From: an uncultured Oscillospiraceae bacterium
GTDB lineage: Bacteria > Bacillota > Clostridia > Oscillospirales > Acutalibacteraceae
DNA length: 25,930 nucleotides
Assembly (NCBI GenBank): GCA_900556765.1
Contig: USQH01000005.1
Span: forward strand, 1 to 25,930
Reading direction: 5' to 3'
The notes beneath the pieces were generated by a model. It was not told the origin of the DNA. It made no database searches and saw only the letters and a program-made list of their open reading frames with translations. Both the position numbers and the translations under genes were made by a program. Numbering within the stretch: position 1 is the stretch's first letter; each line of letters begins with the position of its first letter. Shown here piece after piece: positions 7,133 through 15,196 of this stretch.

Positions 7133-7161
7133 TTGACATAGTTGCCGGCGGTGATTATCAT
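7133..7161 (+). promoter_or_regulatory. Strong sigma-A promoter for the DUF5050-like gene
   Basis: A perfect -35 box TTGACA (7133-7138), a 17-base spacer and a -10 box TATCAT (7156-7161). It points away from apgM. A second perfect TTGACA at 7103-7108 has no -10 partner at the right distance. Confidence 0.7.
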
Positions 7162-7201
7162 AAATATATACTAAGTTTACGACAAGGATGTGCCGCGAAA
7201 A

Positions 7202-8104
7202 ATGACCATAAGCAGGAAAAAAGCCGCCTTTATACCGTTCATACTGGCGTTGGTACTGTCGGCGGCGGTAATCGTGACCGAGCTTATAATGCCGCTTGAC
7301 AGGCTGCACACCGCCGCCGATGAGGAGTATCAGAATACCGCCAACGGCGGCAAGGTCTGCGTCGACGGCAGTATAACCTACTTTGTTTCCTCGAACGGTT
7401 CAATTCGCGGAAAAGGAAATGCCGCCGATATTAAAATCGACGACGGCGGAGATATGATACAGGCGTACGAAAACGGCATTGTATACCGCCGCGACGGCAA
7501 CGTAATGTACGCCGACTTCGGCGGCGCGAACAAGCGAGTTGTGCTGAAAAACGTGGGCAATTTCGTGCTCAGCGGCAACTGGATATACTACACCGAGCAG
7601 GACCAAAGCCGTCTTAAAAAGCAGAGGGTGAACGACGGAAAGCAGTTTGACCTCGGCATTGATGTTCACGGTCAGTTTGCCGTGCGCGGAAACACCGTTC
7701 TTTTCATCGGTGAAAAAAGCTATTTGTACACGGCGCGCACCGACGGCAGCGGAGTGAAGCCGTTCCTTGGCAGAACGGCGGACAGCTTTATGTTCTACGC
7801 CAGCTTTGTTTACTTCATGCACGACGGCGAAATTTGGTCGACCGCCAACCGAAACACCGCCAGTGTACTGCGCTACGGCGCGGCGGACGCTTTCACGGTT
7901 TACGACAATACGCTGTTTTATATCAGCGACGGCGCCGTTTATTCGCGCGACCTGTCCGATGAGGAAGCAAAACCCGTCAAGCTCGCAATCAAAGGCGGCG
8001 ATCCGCGCGAGCTGTATGTCAGCGAGGATTGGCTGTACTGTTATTTCGCCGACGGAACGCTCATTCGCTGCGATTTCAGCGGCGCAGGCAGTGAAAAACT
8101 GTGA
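7202..8104 (+). CDS. Membrane-anchored DUF5050-like beta-propeller protein
   Basis: A 300-residue protein with one N-terminal membrane segment (about 8-27) and a long extracytoplasmic part built of short beta repeats. Each repeat has a tyrosine/tryptophan-rich strand, such as NWIYYTEQDQSRLKKQRV, FVYFMHDGEIWS, NTLFYISDGAVYSRDL and DWLYCYFADGTLIRCDF. This resembles the DUF5050 family of Clostridia, thought to form a beta-propeller. No enzymatic motif is visible and the function is unknown. I prefer ATG 7202, because the AAGGA site at 7184-7188 abuts the in-frame GTG at 7190 and leaves it no spacing, while it is 13 bases from the ATG. The promoter at 7133 is close to consensus. No clear terminator follows directly. 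Confidence 0.75.
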   Translation: MTISRKKAAFIPFILALVLSAAVIVTELIMPLDRLHTAADEEYQNTANGGKVCVDGSITYFVSSNGSIRGKGNAADIKIDDGGDMIQAYENGIVYRRDGNVMYADFGGANKRVVLKNVGNFVLSGNWIYYTEQDQSRLKKQRVNDGKQFDLGIDVHGQFAVRGNTVLFIGEKSYLYTARTDGSGVKPFLGRTADSFMFYASFVYFMHDGEIWSTANRNTASVLRYGAADAFTVYDNTLFYISDGAVYSRDLSDEEAKPVKLAIKGGDPRELYVSEDWLYCYFADGTLIRCDFSGAGSEKL

Positions 8105-8145
8105 ACAGGACAGCGGTATAGGGGGGCTTTGACCGGACACGCTTC

Positions 8146-8260
8146 CGTATCGAGTGCTGTACCAATGTCAAGCGTGGTGCCCGTATCAAGCGCGGTGCCT
8201 TATCAAGCGTAGTGTCTTATCAAGCGCGCTGTCCGTATCGAGCGCGGTATCCGTATCAAA
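8146..8260. repeat. Degenerate 17/18-bp tandem repeat, six to seven units
   Basis: The consensus unit is about CGTATCAAGCGCGGTGCC. Units run 8146-8163, 8164-8181, 8182-8199, 8200-8216, 8217-8233 and 8234-8251, with a partial seventh from 8252. The core TATCRAGCG is the best-kept part. Units of 17 and 18 bp alternate irregularly, which breaks any reading frame and argues against a coding repeat. There are no unique spacers, so it is not a CRISPR array. Confidence 0.85.
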
Positions 8261-8395
8261 CATATTAAGCGCATTGCGACGATTGCCATCCATTGTTTTT
8301 TGGCAACATTCATGTGACAGTCCGCCGATATTCCGCTAAGGATACCACCGTTGAGTCTGTCGCTGCACAGAAGCAATACGACGAACAAGACTAAC

Positions 8396-8443
8396 AATAA
8401 AAATGCAGACCCCCGTCAGGAGATCATTCTCCCGACGGGGGTC
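8396..8443 (-). terminator. Rho-independent terminator of the symporter gene
   Basis: A perfect 10-bp GC-rich stem GACCCCCGTC (8408-8417) / GACGGGGGTC (8434-8443) has an inner 4-bp GGAG/CTCC extension. On the minus strand it is followed by GCATTTTTATT. It lies about 50 bases past the symporter stop codon. The plus side is less T-rich, so use by the converging gene is possible but weaker. Confidence 0.88.
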
Positions 8444-8494
8444 GTTGTGTTAGTTATGTTATCTGTTTCGTATCAAGCGTTTCCGTCTGACCGA

Positions 8495-10057
<1,563 letters not shown>

Positions 10058-10110
10058 TTTGTTTTCCTCCCTTTGATTATGTGTATGTTTTATGCGTTTG
10101 GTGCATATTG

Positions 10111-10144
10111 AAAACGAAAAAGGAGCCGGTGCAAAACCGACTCC
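10111..10144 (-). terminator. Riboswitch expression-platform terminator
   Basis: On the minus strand GGAGTCGGT (10136-10144) pairs with ACCGGCTCC (10122-10130), including one G-T pair, around a 5-base loop and is followed by TTTTTCGTTTT. It lies between the glycine aptamers and the symporter start, the usual place for transcription control. A second 7-bp hairpin, CAGGGAA/TTCCCTG, lies at 10162-10179. Confidence 0.8.
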
Positions 10145-10194
10145 GCAAAAATGACAAATGACAGGGAAAGCGTTCCCTGAAAGTGAAATACCGA

Positions 10195-10430
10195 CTCTGT
10201 CCTTTTGCCTGAGAGATTTGACGCTCGGATAGTATCCAAACGCTTTGCACCTTCGGCATCCGCCGATATACGCGCACGCGCCTCAACTCGTGCCTGTAAT
10301 CGCGGACTTCTCCAGATAGCCATCAGCCGACGGTCGTTTGCCGCTCGGTAATTTGCGTTGAGCGGCGACCTGAGAGTGTTATTCCTTCGGTGGCGAAAAT
10401 ACAAGCCGTTTCCCGTCTGCCTCGTATGGC
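10195..10430 (-). ncRNA. Tandem glycine riboswitch (two aptamers)
   Basis: On the minus strand the core of the glycine aptamer appears twice. Aptamer 1 (about 10316-10430) has CACCGAAGG (core 10384-10390) then CTCTCAGG (10369-10376). Aptamer 2 (10195-10315) has CTGGAGA, GCCGAAGGTGCAAA (core 10250-10256), AATCTCTCAGGCAAAAG and closes with GACAGAG at 10195-10201. The close match to the known gcvT-type motif around CTCTCAGGCAAAAGGACAGAG makes this a safe call. Aptamer 2 also shows a long P3 stem (TCCGC/GCGGA with an inner GCACG/CGTGC). The 5' strand of aptamer 1 is less typical, and its outer boundary is approximate. It controls the sodium:amino-acid symporter downstream through the terminator at 10111-10144. 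Whether glycine turns expression on or off is not decided here. Confidence 0.93.
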
Positions 10431-10472
10431 GATTATTCAGTTTTTTAATGCGCAGAAAAATATAATGAAATA

Positions 10473-10501
10473 ATTATAGTATGTCAGTTGCTCCGTTTCA
10501 A
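10473..10501 (-). promoter_or_regulatory. Promoter of the glycine riboswitch/symporter unit
   Basis: On the minus strand the -35 box TTGAAA (10496-10501) and a perfect -10 box TATAAT (10473-10478) are 17 bases apart. Transcription would start about 35 bases before the first aptamer. Confidence 0.75.
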
Positions 10502-10559
10502 GCGCTTTTTACGATTATTTTTGCTTTTTGCGACGGTTTTTTACAAAATCGCCGCTGTT

Positions 10560-11576
10560 TTATTGATTTTCGTCTCTATTTTTGTCTTTGCTTTCGGCGG
10601 ATTGTGACTTTTTCTTACGATTCTTTTTGACCGAAACAATGATTATTACGAGTATTACCGCCACTGCTGCGGTGCCGATACCGGCGTATAAGAATATCGG
10701 GTTGAGACCGCCGCCGTTATTATCCTTCGGAATGGTTATATCGGAGCTGCCGCCTGTTGAGGCCTGACTGCTCGTATCGACCGTTGAAGTGTTTTCGGAT
10801 GTGGCGTCGCCGGAAGCTGTCGATGAAACATTTGACGAAGAGGAGTCGGTAATGTAGGCGGAAGCGTCGCTCGCTCTTGCATTTGAGAAGTTATTGAGAG
10901 TGAATTTGTACAGATCTCCTGTACCGAAGTAGCCGCCTTTGTTGGTCGAGTTCATAAAGATCATGGCTTTCAGGCCTTTAACGTTATCTGCGGCGTCGTT
11001 TATCAGGCAGGAAACGCCGAGTTTTGCGCCGCGGAAGTTGTTCCCGTGAGAAATCGCCGCCTCAAAGGTGTATCCGTCCTCACTTTTGTCAACTACGGCG
11101 CACTGTATGCCGGATGCGACGGCGAGAAAGGCGGGAGAAGTGCTTTTTTCAGCGATCTCGACCGAGCCGGTGTATCGCACTACTCGGAAAAGACCGGTGT
11201 ATCCGCTGCCTATGGCGTGAGAAGTGTCGTAGCAGTCGAGATCAAGCTGAATCTCGACGCTGTCGGTCGTCCATGCCTGCTCGGGCTGGGTAATGGTGCG
11301 CGAGCTGTCCTTGATATCTCCGTAAATGTATATGTTTGTGTTGTCGTAAAGTATGTATATATCGCCGGTGGTATTGCTGTCGCCGTTTTGCTTTACGATG
11401 GTGTCAACGGTGATTTTTCCGGAATCGGCGTATGCGGCGTCCATATTGCCGTCGACAAATACGATTTCCTTGTTTACGGCGGCTGTTTTCTGATCGGCGT
11501 ATACCGGCATCACCGCCGACATGCAAATGCCGAACGCAAGAACCGCGCAAATCATACGGGAACGCTTTCTTGTCAT
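10560..11576 (-). CDS. Secreted, C-terminally anchored CBM9-like protein
   Basis: A 338-residue surface protein with four parts. A signal peptide spans residues 1-27 (hydrophobic core, predicted cleavage after PVYA). A beta-sandwich of about 190 residues follows (about 40-230), with features of carbohydrate-binding module family 9 or DOMON-like domains: IYILYDNTNIYIYGDIKD, WTTDSVEIQLDLD and YTFEAAI. Then comes a Ser/Thr-rich linker (about 235-285), a C-terminal membrane helix (about 293-316) and a basic cytoplasmic tail. No catalytic domain is attached, so binding of sugar or another ligand at the cell surface is the likely role. The ATG has GGAG 9 bases upstream. It follows tadA by 27 bases and is probably its operon mate. 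The CBM9 assignment is by pattern only. Confidence 0.75.
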   Translation of the reverse strand: MTRKRSRMICAVLAFGICMSAVMPVYADQKTAAVNKEIVFVDGNMDAAYADSGKITVDTIVKQNGDSNTTGDIYILYDNTNIYIYGDIKDSSRTITQPEQAWTTDSVEIQLDLDCYDTSHAIGSGYTGLFRVVRYTGSVEIAEKSTSPAFLAVASGIQCAVVDKSEDGYTFEAAISHGNNFRGAKLGVSCLINDAADNVKGLKAMIFMNSTNKGGYFGTGDLYKFTLNNFSNARASDASAYITDSSSSNVSSTASGDATSENTSTVDTSSQASTGGSSDITIPKDNNGGGLNPIFLYAGIGTAAVAVILVIIIVSVKKNRKKKSQSAESKDKNRDENQ

Positions 11577-11603
11577 TTTGATGTACTCCGTTTCTTTTAC
11601 AGC

Positions 11604-12068
11604 TCAGTTGGCTTTTGATTTTCGCAGTCCTCGAAAAAACTCGGTCAGCACGGCGGCACATTCGTCCGCCAGAACCCCGCTCACGAGCTGCGGTCTGTGA
11701 TTGTACGGCAGCGCGAACAGGTCGGTGACCGAGCCGCAGGAGCCGGCTTTTGCGTCGGACGCACCGAACACGACGCGTTCGATGCGTGAGTTGATTATCG
11801 CACCGGCGCACATCGGGCACGGTTCCAGTGTCACATACATTGTACAGCCGATCAGCCGCCAGCCGCCGAGGGCGGCGCAGGCTTCGTTTATCGCCTCGAT
11901 CTCGGCGTGCGCGAGTGCGTTTTTGTCCTTTTCGCGGCGGTTTCGTCCGCGCCCGACGATACGATCGTCGCGCACGATGACTGCTCCGATGGGAGCTTCG
12001 CCGTCGATTGCAGCTTCGGCGGCAAGCGCGAGAGCCTCCCTCATATACATTTCATCAGTTTCAGTCAT
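11604..12068 (-). CDS. tadA: tRNA-specific adenosine deaminase TadA
   Basis: A 154-residue zinc deaminase that converts A34 to inosine in tRNA-Arg(ACG). The zinc and catalytic signature is complete: HAE at 54-56 (His54 ligand, Glu56 proton shuttle) and PCPMC at 83-87 (Cys84, Cys87). Length and the N-terminal MREALALAAEAA helix fit TadA better than cytidine or guanine deaminases. The ATG overlaps the stop codon of the upstream CPBP gene by 4 bases (ATGA), so the two are translationally coupled. Its tRNA substrate is encoded in the same window at 688-764, though this is probably coincidence. Confidence 0.93.
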   Translation of the reverse strand: MTETDEMYMREALALAAEAAIDGEAPIGAVIVRDDRIVGRGRNRREKDKNALAHAEIEAINEACAALGGWRLIGCTMYVTLEPCPMCAGAIINSRIERVVFGASDAKAGSCGSVTDLFALPYNHRPQLVSGVLADECAAVLTEFFRGLRKSKAN

Positions 12069-13108
12069 ATCACACCGCCCGGAATAAGCTGTATCACCAT
12101 TTCAACAAGATATACCAGTACGCAGATAATCATGCACGGGGTACACAAAAACGCACCTAACTTACTTGTATTTGAAAGGCCTGTGCCGCTTTTGTACAGG
12201 TGAACAGCGAAATACCCCTTTTTGGAGAGCTTGACGCTCCCGATGATGCCCATCAGAATGAACAGTGCGAACAGTCCGAAATTAACCGCGACTTGTGCAG
12301 TCTGCGAGCCGAATTTGTTTACTATCTCCAACACGCACGAATAGAAATTGTTGATAAAGTGTATCAGCATTGCGGGGATGATCGAGCCGGTGACGATGGT
12401 GATGTAGGCAAATACCAGTCCGAGTATAAACGCGAACGGAATTTGCACGATGTTGCCGTGCATCAGTCCGAACAGCGCCGCCGACGCGATTATGGCAAAG
12501 GTGTCACCGAAACGGCGCAGAGTGCCTAACACTACGGCACGCAGGGCAAACTCCTCAACAAATGCCGGAATGACCGACATCGTGACCGCCCACAGCATAC
12601 AGCCGCCTATGGTTTCGGGCATCTCCAGTGAGGTGTAATTGATGTTTAATCCCAGTGAATCGATAAATGCGGCAATAATGTTTACGACAATGTTAGCGGC
12701 CATCGACACCATCATGCCGAAACTTATAAACCAAAGCATGTCGTCGGCAGGAATACGCTTGTGTACCAGCAGGTCGCTTATGCGAAAGCGGCTGATACGC
12801 GCCATGATATAAAACGGCGGAACAAACATCAGCACAGAAAGCACGAGCTGCAGCATTACCTGGATTAACGGCGAATTTATCATTTGAGCGGCTTCGTTCA
12901 TGCCGTATATCGCTATAAGTACGACAGAAAATATGAGACCGAGTATTTGTACCGCGCTGAACGAAATCAAAAATGTTGCTCCGATACGGTTTGACGAGCG
13001 TTGGATCTCCGTTTTCTCAATATCGTCGGGTGAAGGCACCCGATGCTCAAACTGCGGCGTGTTCGGCGGCTGATAAAAGCTGCCCGAAAAGCCGTCATTG
13101 TATTGCAT
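12065..13108 (-). CDS. CPBP-family intramembrane metalloprotease
   Basis: A polytopic membrane protein of 347 residues with about eight membrane helices. The CPBP (CAAX protease/bacteriocin-processing, Abi) signature is complete: motif 1 EEFALR (Glu185, Glu186, Arg190), motif 2 FGLMHGN (His217) and motif 3 HFINN (His250, Asn254). These residues form the active site in Rce1-type glutamate proteases. The N-terminal 45 residues are soluble and proline-rich. I choose ATG at 13106-13108, because AAGGAG (13121-13126) touches the in-frame TTG at 13118-13120 and leaves it no spacing; with TTG the protein is four residues longer. It heads the operon CPBP - tadA - CBM9-like. The substrate is unknown. 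Confidence 0.88.
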   Translation of the reverse strand: MQYNDGFSGSFYQPPNTPQFEHRVPSPDDIEKTEIQRSSNRIGATFLISFSAVQILGLIFSVVLIAIYGMNEAAQMINSPLIQVMLQLVLSVLMFVPPFYIMARISRFRISDLLVHKRIPADDMLWFISFGMMVSMAANIVVNIIAAFIDSLGLNINYTSLEMPETIGGCMLWAVTMSVIPAFVEEFALRAVVLGTLRRFGDTFAIIASAALFGLMHGNIVQIPFAFILGLVFAYITIVTGSIIPAMLIHFINNFYSCVLEIVNKFGSQTAQVAVNFGLFALFILMGIIGSVKLSKKGYFAVHLYKSGTGLSNTSKLGAFLCTPCMIICVLVYLVEMVIQLIPGGVI

Positions 13109-13154
13109 AATCGGTCTCAACTCCTTAATTGACCTCTAATTAACTCTAACTATA

Positions 13155-13183
13155 ATAATACAATAAAGCGCCGTCGCTGTCAA
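13155..13183 (-). promoter_or_regulatory. Promoter of the CPBP-tadA operon
   Basis: On the minus strand a perfect -35 box TTGACA (13178-13183), a 17-base spacer and a -10 box TATTAT (13155-13160). Its -35 box lies only seven bases from the -35 box of the divergent promoter. Confidence 0.75.
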
Positions 13184-13190
13184 TCAACTG

Positions 13191-13219
13191 TTGTCATGGC
13201 GGACGCGGCGTGATATAAT
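13191..13219 (+). promoter_or_regulatory. Promoter of the two-gene membrane-protein operon
   Basis: The -35 box TTGTCA (13191-13196), a 17-base spacer and a perfect -10 box TATAAT (13214-13219). It is back-to-back with the CPBP promoter; the palindrome CAACTGTTG (13186-13194) lies between the two. Confidence 0.75.
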
Positions 13220-13288
13220 AAATAAAATATGGGCGGTGAGATACAGGCTTTGCTGCCGATTGATTTTTATACATACGGAGATATTATT

Positions 13289-14047
13289 ATGCAGATAGTT
13301 AACACATTACTGCTTACTTTTTCCACTGTGCTTATACTTTTCGCGGGTGTTACCGCGCGCCGCGCCGAAAAGGGCCATGCGCTGCGGACTGTTTTCGGTG
13401 CGCTGGCACCGATGCTGTTGCTGTCGCTGTCATATTTGCTGATCGAGGGTGTTATTGCCGGATACAATGAAAGCGCCGAATTGCTCGGAGAGTACGGAGT
13501 GCCGGCGAATTATCTTGCCATGCGATATGCGTTCACGGTGATGATCTCGGCGTATTTTCTGCTGACGGCGCTGTCGGCGGCGGCAATGCTCAAACGGGAC
13601 AAAATAAGCCCTGCGGCGGCGTTCATCGTGCTGTCGGCGGCGGCTTTGGCGGCGGTGGGCGCCGCGATACTGATATCCGAACGGTGCGAGGAGTCGGTCG
13701 TGCTGCCGATTGCCTGCGCGTATGCGCTGTCGCAGGTGTTTGCCATTGCCTGCACATTGCTCGATACCGAGCACAAGGGACGCCGCATAACACTTTATGT
13801 GATGACACTGCTGTATGTCGGCGGCGTCGCGGTTGCACTGTGGTATCTGCTCACATCGGCGTTTGCGGTTGCCGACGAAATGGGCGGCGTTGACGCCGTG
13901 GGCGTACTAACTGCCGCTCCGATAGTTGCCGTGATAGCCGTTCCTGCGGCAGTTTGCCTTTGCTCGCTTGTGTCATACAGTATCAGGAGCTTCAAGTATA
14001 CTCCCAAAAAATCTGTTTCGGCCAAGTCGGCAAATAGTAAGGGATAA
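13289..14047 (+). CDS. Unrecognised seven-helix membrane protein
   Basis: I do not recognise this 252-residue protein. Hydrophobicity suggests seven membrane helices, at about residues 3-22, 38-58, 82-102, 110-130, 135-155, 172-195 and 205-232, followed by a basic cytoplasmic tail rich in Lys and Ser. No enzymatic motif is visible. The layout recalls small YhfC-like or sensor-type seven-helix membrane proteins, but that is only a resemblance. I use ATG 13289, because GGAG at 13277-13280 is 8 bases upstream; a further in-frame ATG at 13229 lacks a good site. Another membrane-protein gene follows after 85 bases, probably in one transcript ending at the terminator at 15031. Confidence 0.7.
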   Translation: MQIVNTLLLTFSTVLILFAGVTARRAEKGHALRTVFGALAPMLLLSLSYLLIEGVIAGYNESAELLGEYGVPANYLAMRYAFTVMISAYFLLTALSAAAMLKRDKISPAAAFIVLSAAALAAVGAAILISERCEESVVLPIACAYALSQVFAIACTLLDTEHKGRRITLYVMTLLYVGGVAVALWYLLTSAFAVADEMGGVDAVGVLTAAPIVAVIAVPAAVCLCSLVSYSIRSFKYTPKKSVSAKSANSKG

Positions 14048-14132
14048 GCCCTGCATTTTTTACAGACAACAATAAAAAAAGGATAAAACCGTCCCGGCGC
14101 TCAGATAATAGCGAAAAAGAGGTGTTGTTATC

Positions 14133-14912
14133 GTGACCTTTTCGCTGAAGGGAGCGTTCGCGGACGCAACGCGTACGCTGAAGGGCAGATGGCTGTTGGT
14201 ATTGACTTCGCTTGCCGCCGCTCTTTCGGCGTATTTGTTTGTAATGCTCATGTCACAGGTGTCTCAGTACGCCGTGGGAGCGCTTGTCGCCGTTGACGGG
14301 GAAGAACCGCAGTCGGCGCTGATCGAGTGGCTGAGCGTGCTGATGAATGTGATGTCGGCAGTCGCGGCGGCGGTGCTGTTTTTTCCGCTCGCGGTCGGGT
14401 TCAAGCGTGTGATATGGCTGCTTGCGTGCGGTCAGACCGCCGATGCTGCCGACATATTTTGGTGTTATACGGGCAGTCGGCTTGCAAAGGTGATAATGCT
14501 CAAAGTCGCCGTCTTTGCGCGGCTGACTGCGTGGTGGGGAACGCTCGCACTGCCTGCGGCGGCGCTCGGAGTTGCGGACATTTATTTGAAACTGCCGTCG
14601 GCGGTGTCGGTTATATGCGGTTTTATGCGCTATTTGATGCTCGGAGCATCGGTCTGCCTGCTGGCGATAAAGGCGATCACATATTCTGCCGCCGACTATA
14701 TATTTATGTGCGACGAAAGGGCGAAATGCAGCGATATGATCGCGCGATCGGCTGCCGTGACGGGACTGCAAAGCGGCAATTTCGGTTATGCGGCAATGCT
14801 TGCGATTTCGTTTTTGCCGCTTTTTGCGGTCTGCGCGGCGGTACTGCCGGTGTTTTTCGTACTGCCGATGTTTTTTGCTGCCTATTCCGCCATGCTGGTG
14901 CGTATAGCGTAA
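14133..14912 (+). CDS. Unrecognised multi-helix membrane protein
   Basis: This 259-residue protein has about five to six membrane helices, near residues 19-40, 60-88, 115-150, 165-185 and 215-255. It has a long N-terminal amphipathic stretch, and a charged loop DERAKCSDMIARS (about 193-205) before the last helices. The layout (helix pairs with a conserved-looking charged loop before a terminal hydrophobic block) is similar to DUF975/YckC-like integral membrane proteins, but I cannot assign a family. The start is GTG at 14133-14135, with AGAGGTG about 8 bases upstream. Base composition and codon use match the neighbours. Likely co-transcribed with the preceding membrane-protein gene. Confidence 0.7.
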   Translation: MTFSLKGAFADATRTLKGRWLLVLTSLAAALSAYLFVMLMSQVSQYAVGALVAVDGEEPQSALIEWLSVLMNVMSAVAAAVLFFPLAVGFKRVIWLLACGQTADAADIFWCYTGSRLAKVIMLKVAVFARLTAWWGTLALPAAALGVADIYLKLPSAVSVICGFMRYLMLGASVCLLAIKAITYSAADYIFMCDERAKCSDMIARSAAVTGLQSGNFGYAAMLAISFLPLFAVCAAVLPVFFVLPMFFAAYSAMLVRIA

Positions 14913-14925
14913 GCGGCGCATTTTG

Positions 14926-14993
14926 TGGATGACCTGCCGACTTGCCGTTCTGATGACCTGCCGAACTGTCGACCTGCCTTCTGATGACCGCCG
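14926..14993. repeat. Degenerate repeat with core GATGACCTGCCGA
   Basis: The core occurs at 14928-14940, 14952-14964 and, missing TG, at 14983-14993. A partial copy, GTCGACCTGCC, lies between copies two and three. It is in the 3' untranslated stretch between the membrane-protein operon and its terminator. Confidence 0.7.
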
Positions 14994-15030
14994 AATAATG
15001 CCGTCCGTAACACGAAAATACCGACATTTG

Positions 15031-15061
15031 CGCCGATACGGATATATCGGCGCGTTTTTTG
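15031..15061 (+). terminator. Rho-independent terminator of the membrane-protein operon
   Basis: A perfect 8-bp stem CGCCGATA (15031-15038) / TATCGGCG (15045-15052) with a 6-base loop is followed after one base by a T run. It lies about 120 bases after the operon's last stop codon and directly before the recJ promoter. Confidence 0.88.
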
Positions 15062-15064
15062 TAC

Positions 15065-15093
15065 TTGTTTACCGTGTAATGAAATGGTATAAT
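15065..15093 (+). promoter_or_regulatory. Promoter of the recJ-rsh operon
   Basis: The -35 box TTGTTT (15065-15070), a 17-base spacer and a perfect -10 box TATAAT (15088-15093). A leader of about 95 bases precedes recJ and can fold (15118-15171). Confidence 0.65.
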
Positions 15094-15117
15094 ATAATAA
15101 TTAAACGAAATTATACG

Positions 15118-15171
15118 GCTGCCGACTGTGCCGATGACTGACATTTCATCGGGCGTTCGGCGGTGAACAGC
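15118..15171 (+). other. Potential structured leader RNA upstream of recJ
   Basis: A perfect 7-bp stem CCGATGA (15131-15137) / TCATCGG (15146-15152) is nested inside GCTGCCGA (15118-15125) pairing with TCGG (15157-15160) and CAGC (15168-15171). No T run follows, and the Shine-Dalgarno GGAGG at 15180-15184 stays free. It matches no riboswitch class I know. Confidence 0.4.
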
Positions 15172-15196
15172 ATTTGTTTGGAGGCGGGCGGAAAAG

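Larger units (their letters stand above)
8105..8494. other. Gene-free spacer between convergent genes, carrying tandem repeats
   Basis: This 390-base stretch lies between two converging genes. It contains the 17/18-bp tandem repeat at 8146-8260, a small hairpin TTGCCA/TGGCAA (8283-8306) and the symporter's terminator (8396-8443). One more CGTATCAAGCG core recurs at 8469-8479, past the terminator. Two 61-64-codon open frames cross the repeats, but they have no ribosome-binding site or recognisable protein. Confidence 0.6.

Noticed and set aside
7188..7205. A five-codon frame (ATG TGC CGC GAA AAA TGA) overlapping the DUF5050-like start as a possible leader peptide
   Set aside because: The Shine-Dalgarno directly abuts its ATG, so it is unlikely to be translated. 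The ATGA overlap is probably chance.
8146..8260. Possible CRISPR array
   Set aside because: Units are contiguous and degenerate, with no unique spacers, and no cas genes are present.
8154..8397. Two short open frames across the spacer repeats
   Set aside because: There is no ribosome-binding site, and the 17/18-bp repeat period would shift any coding frame.
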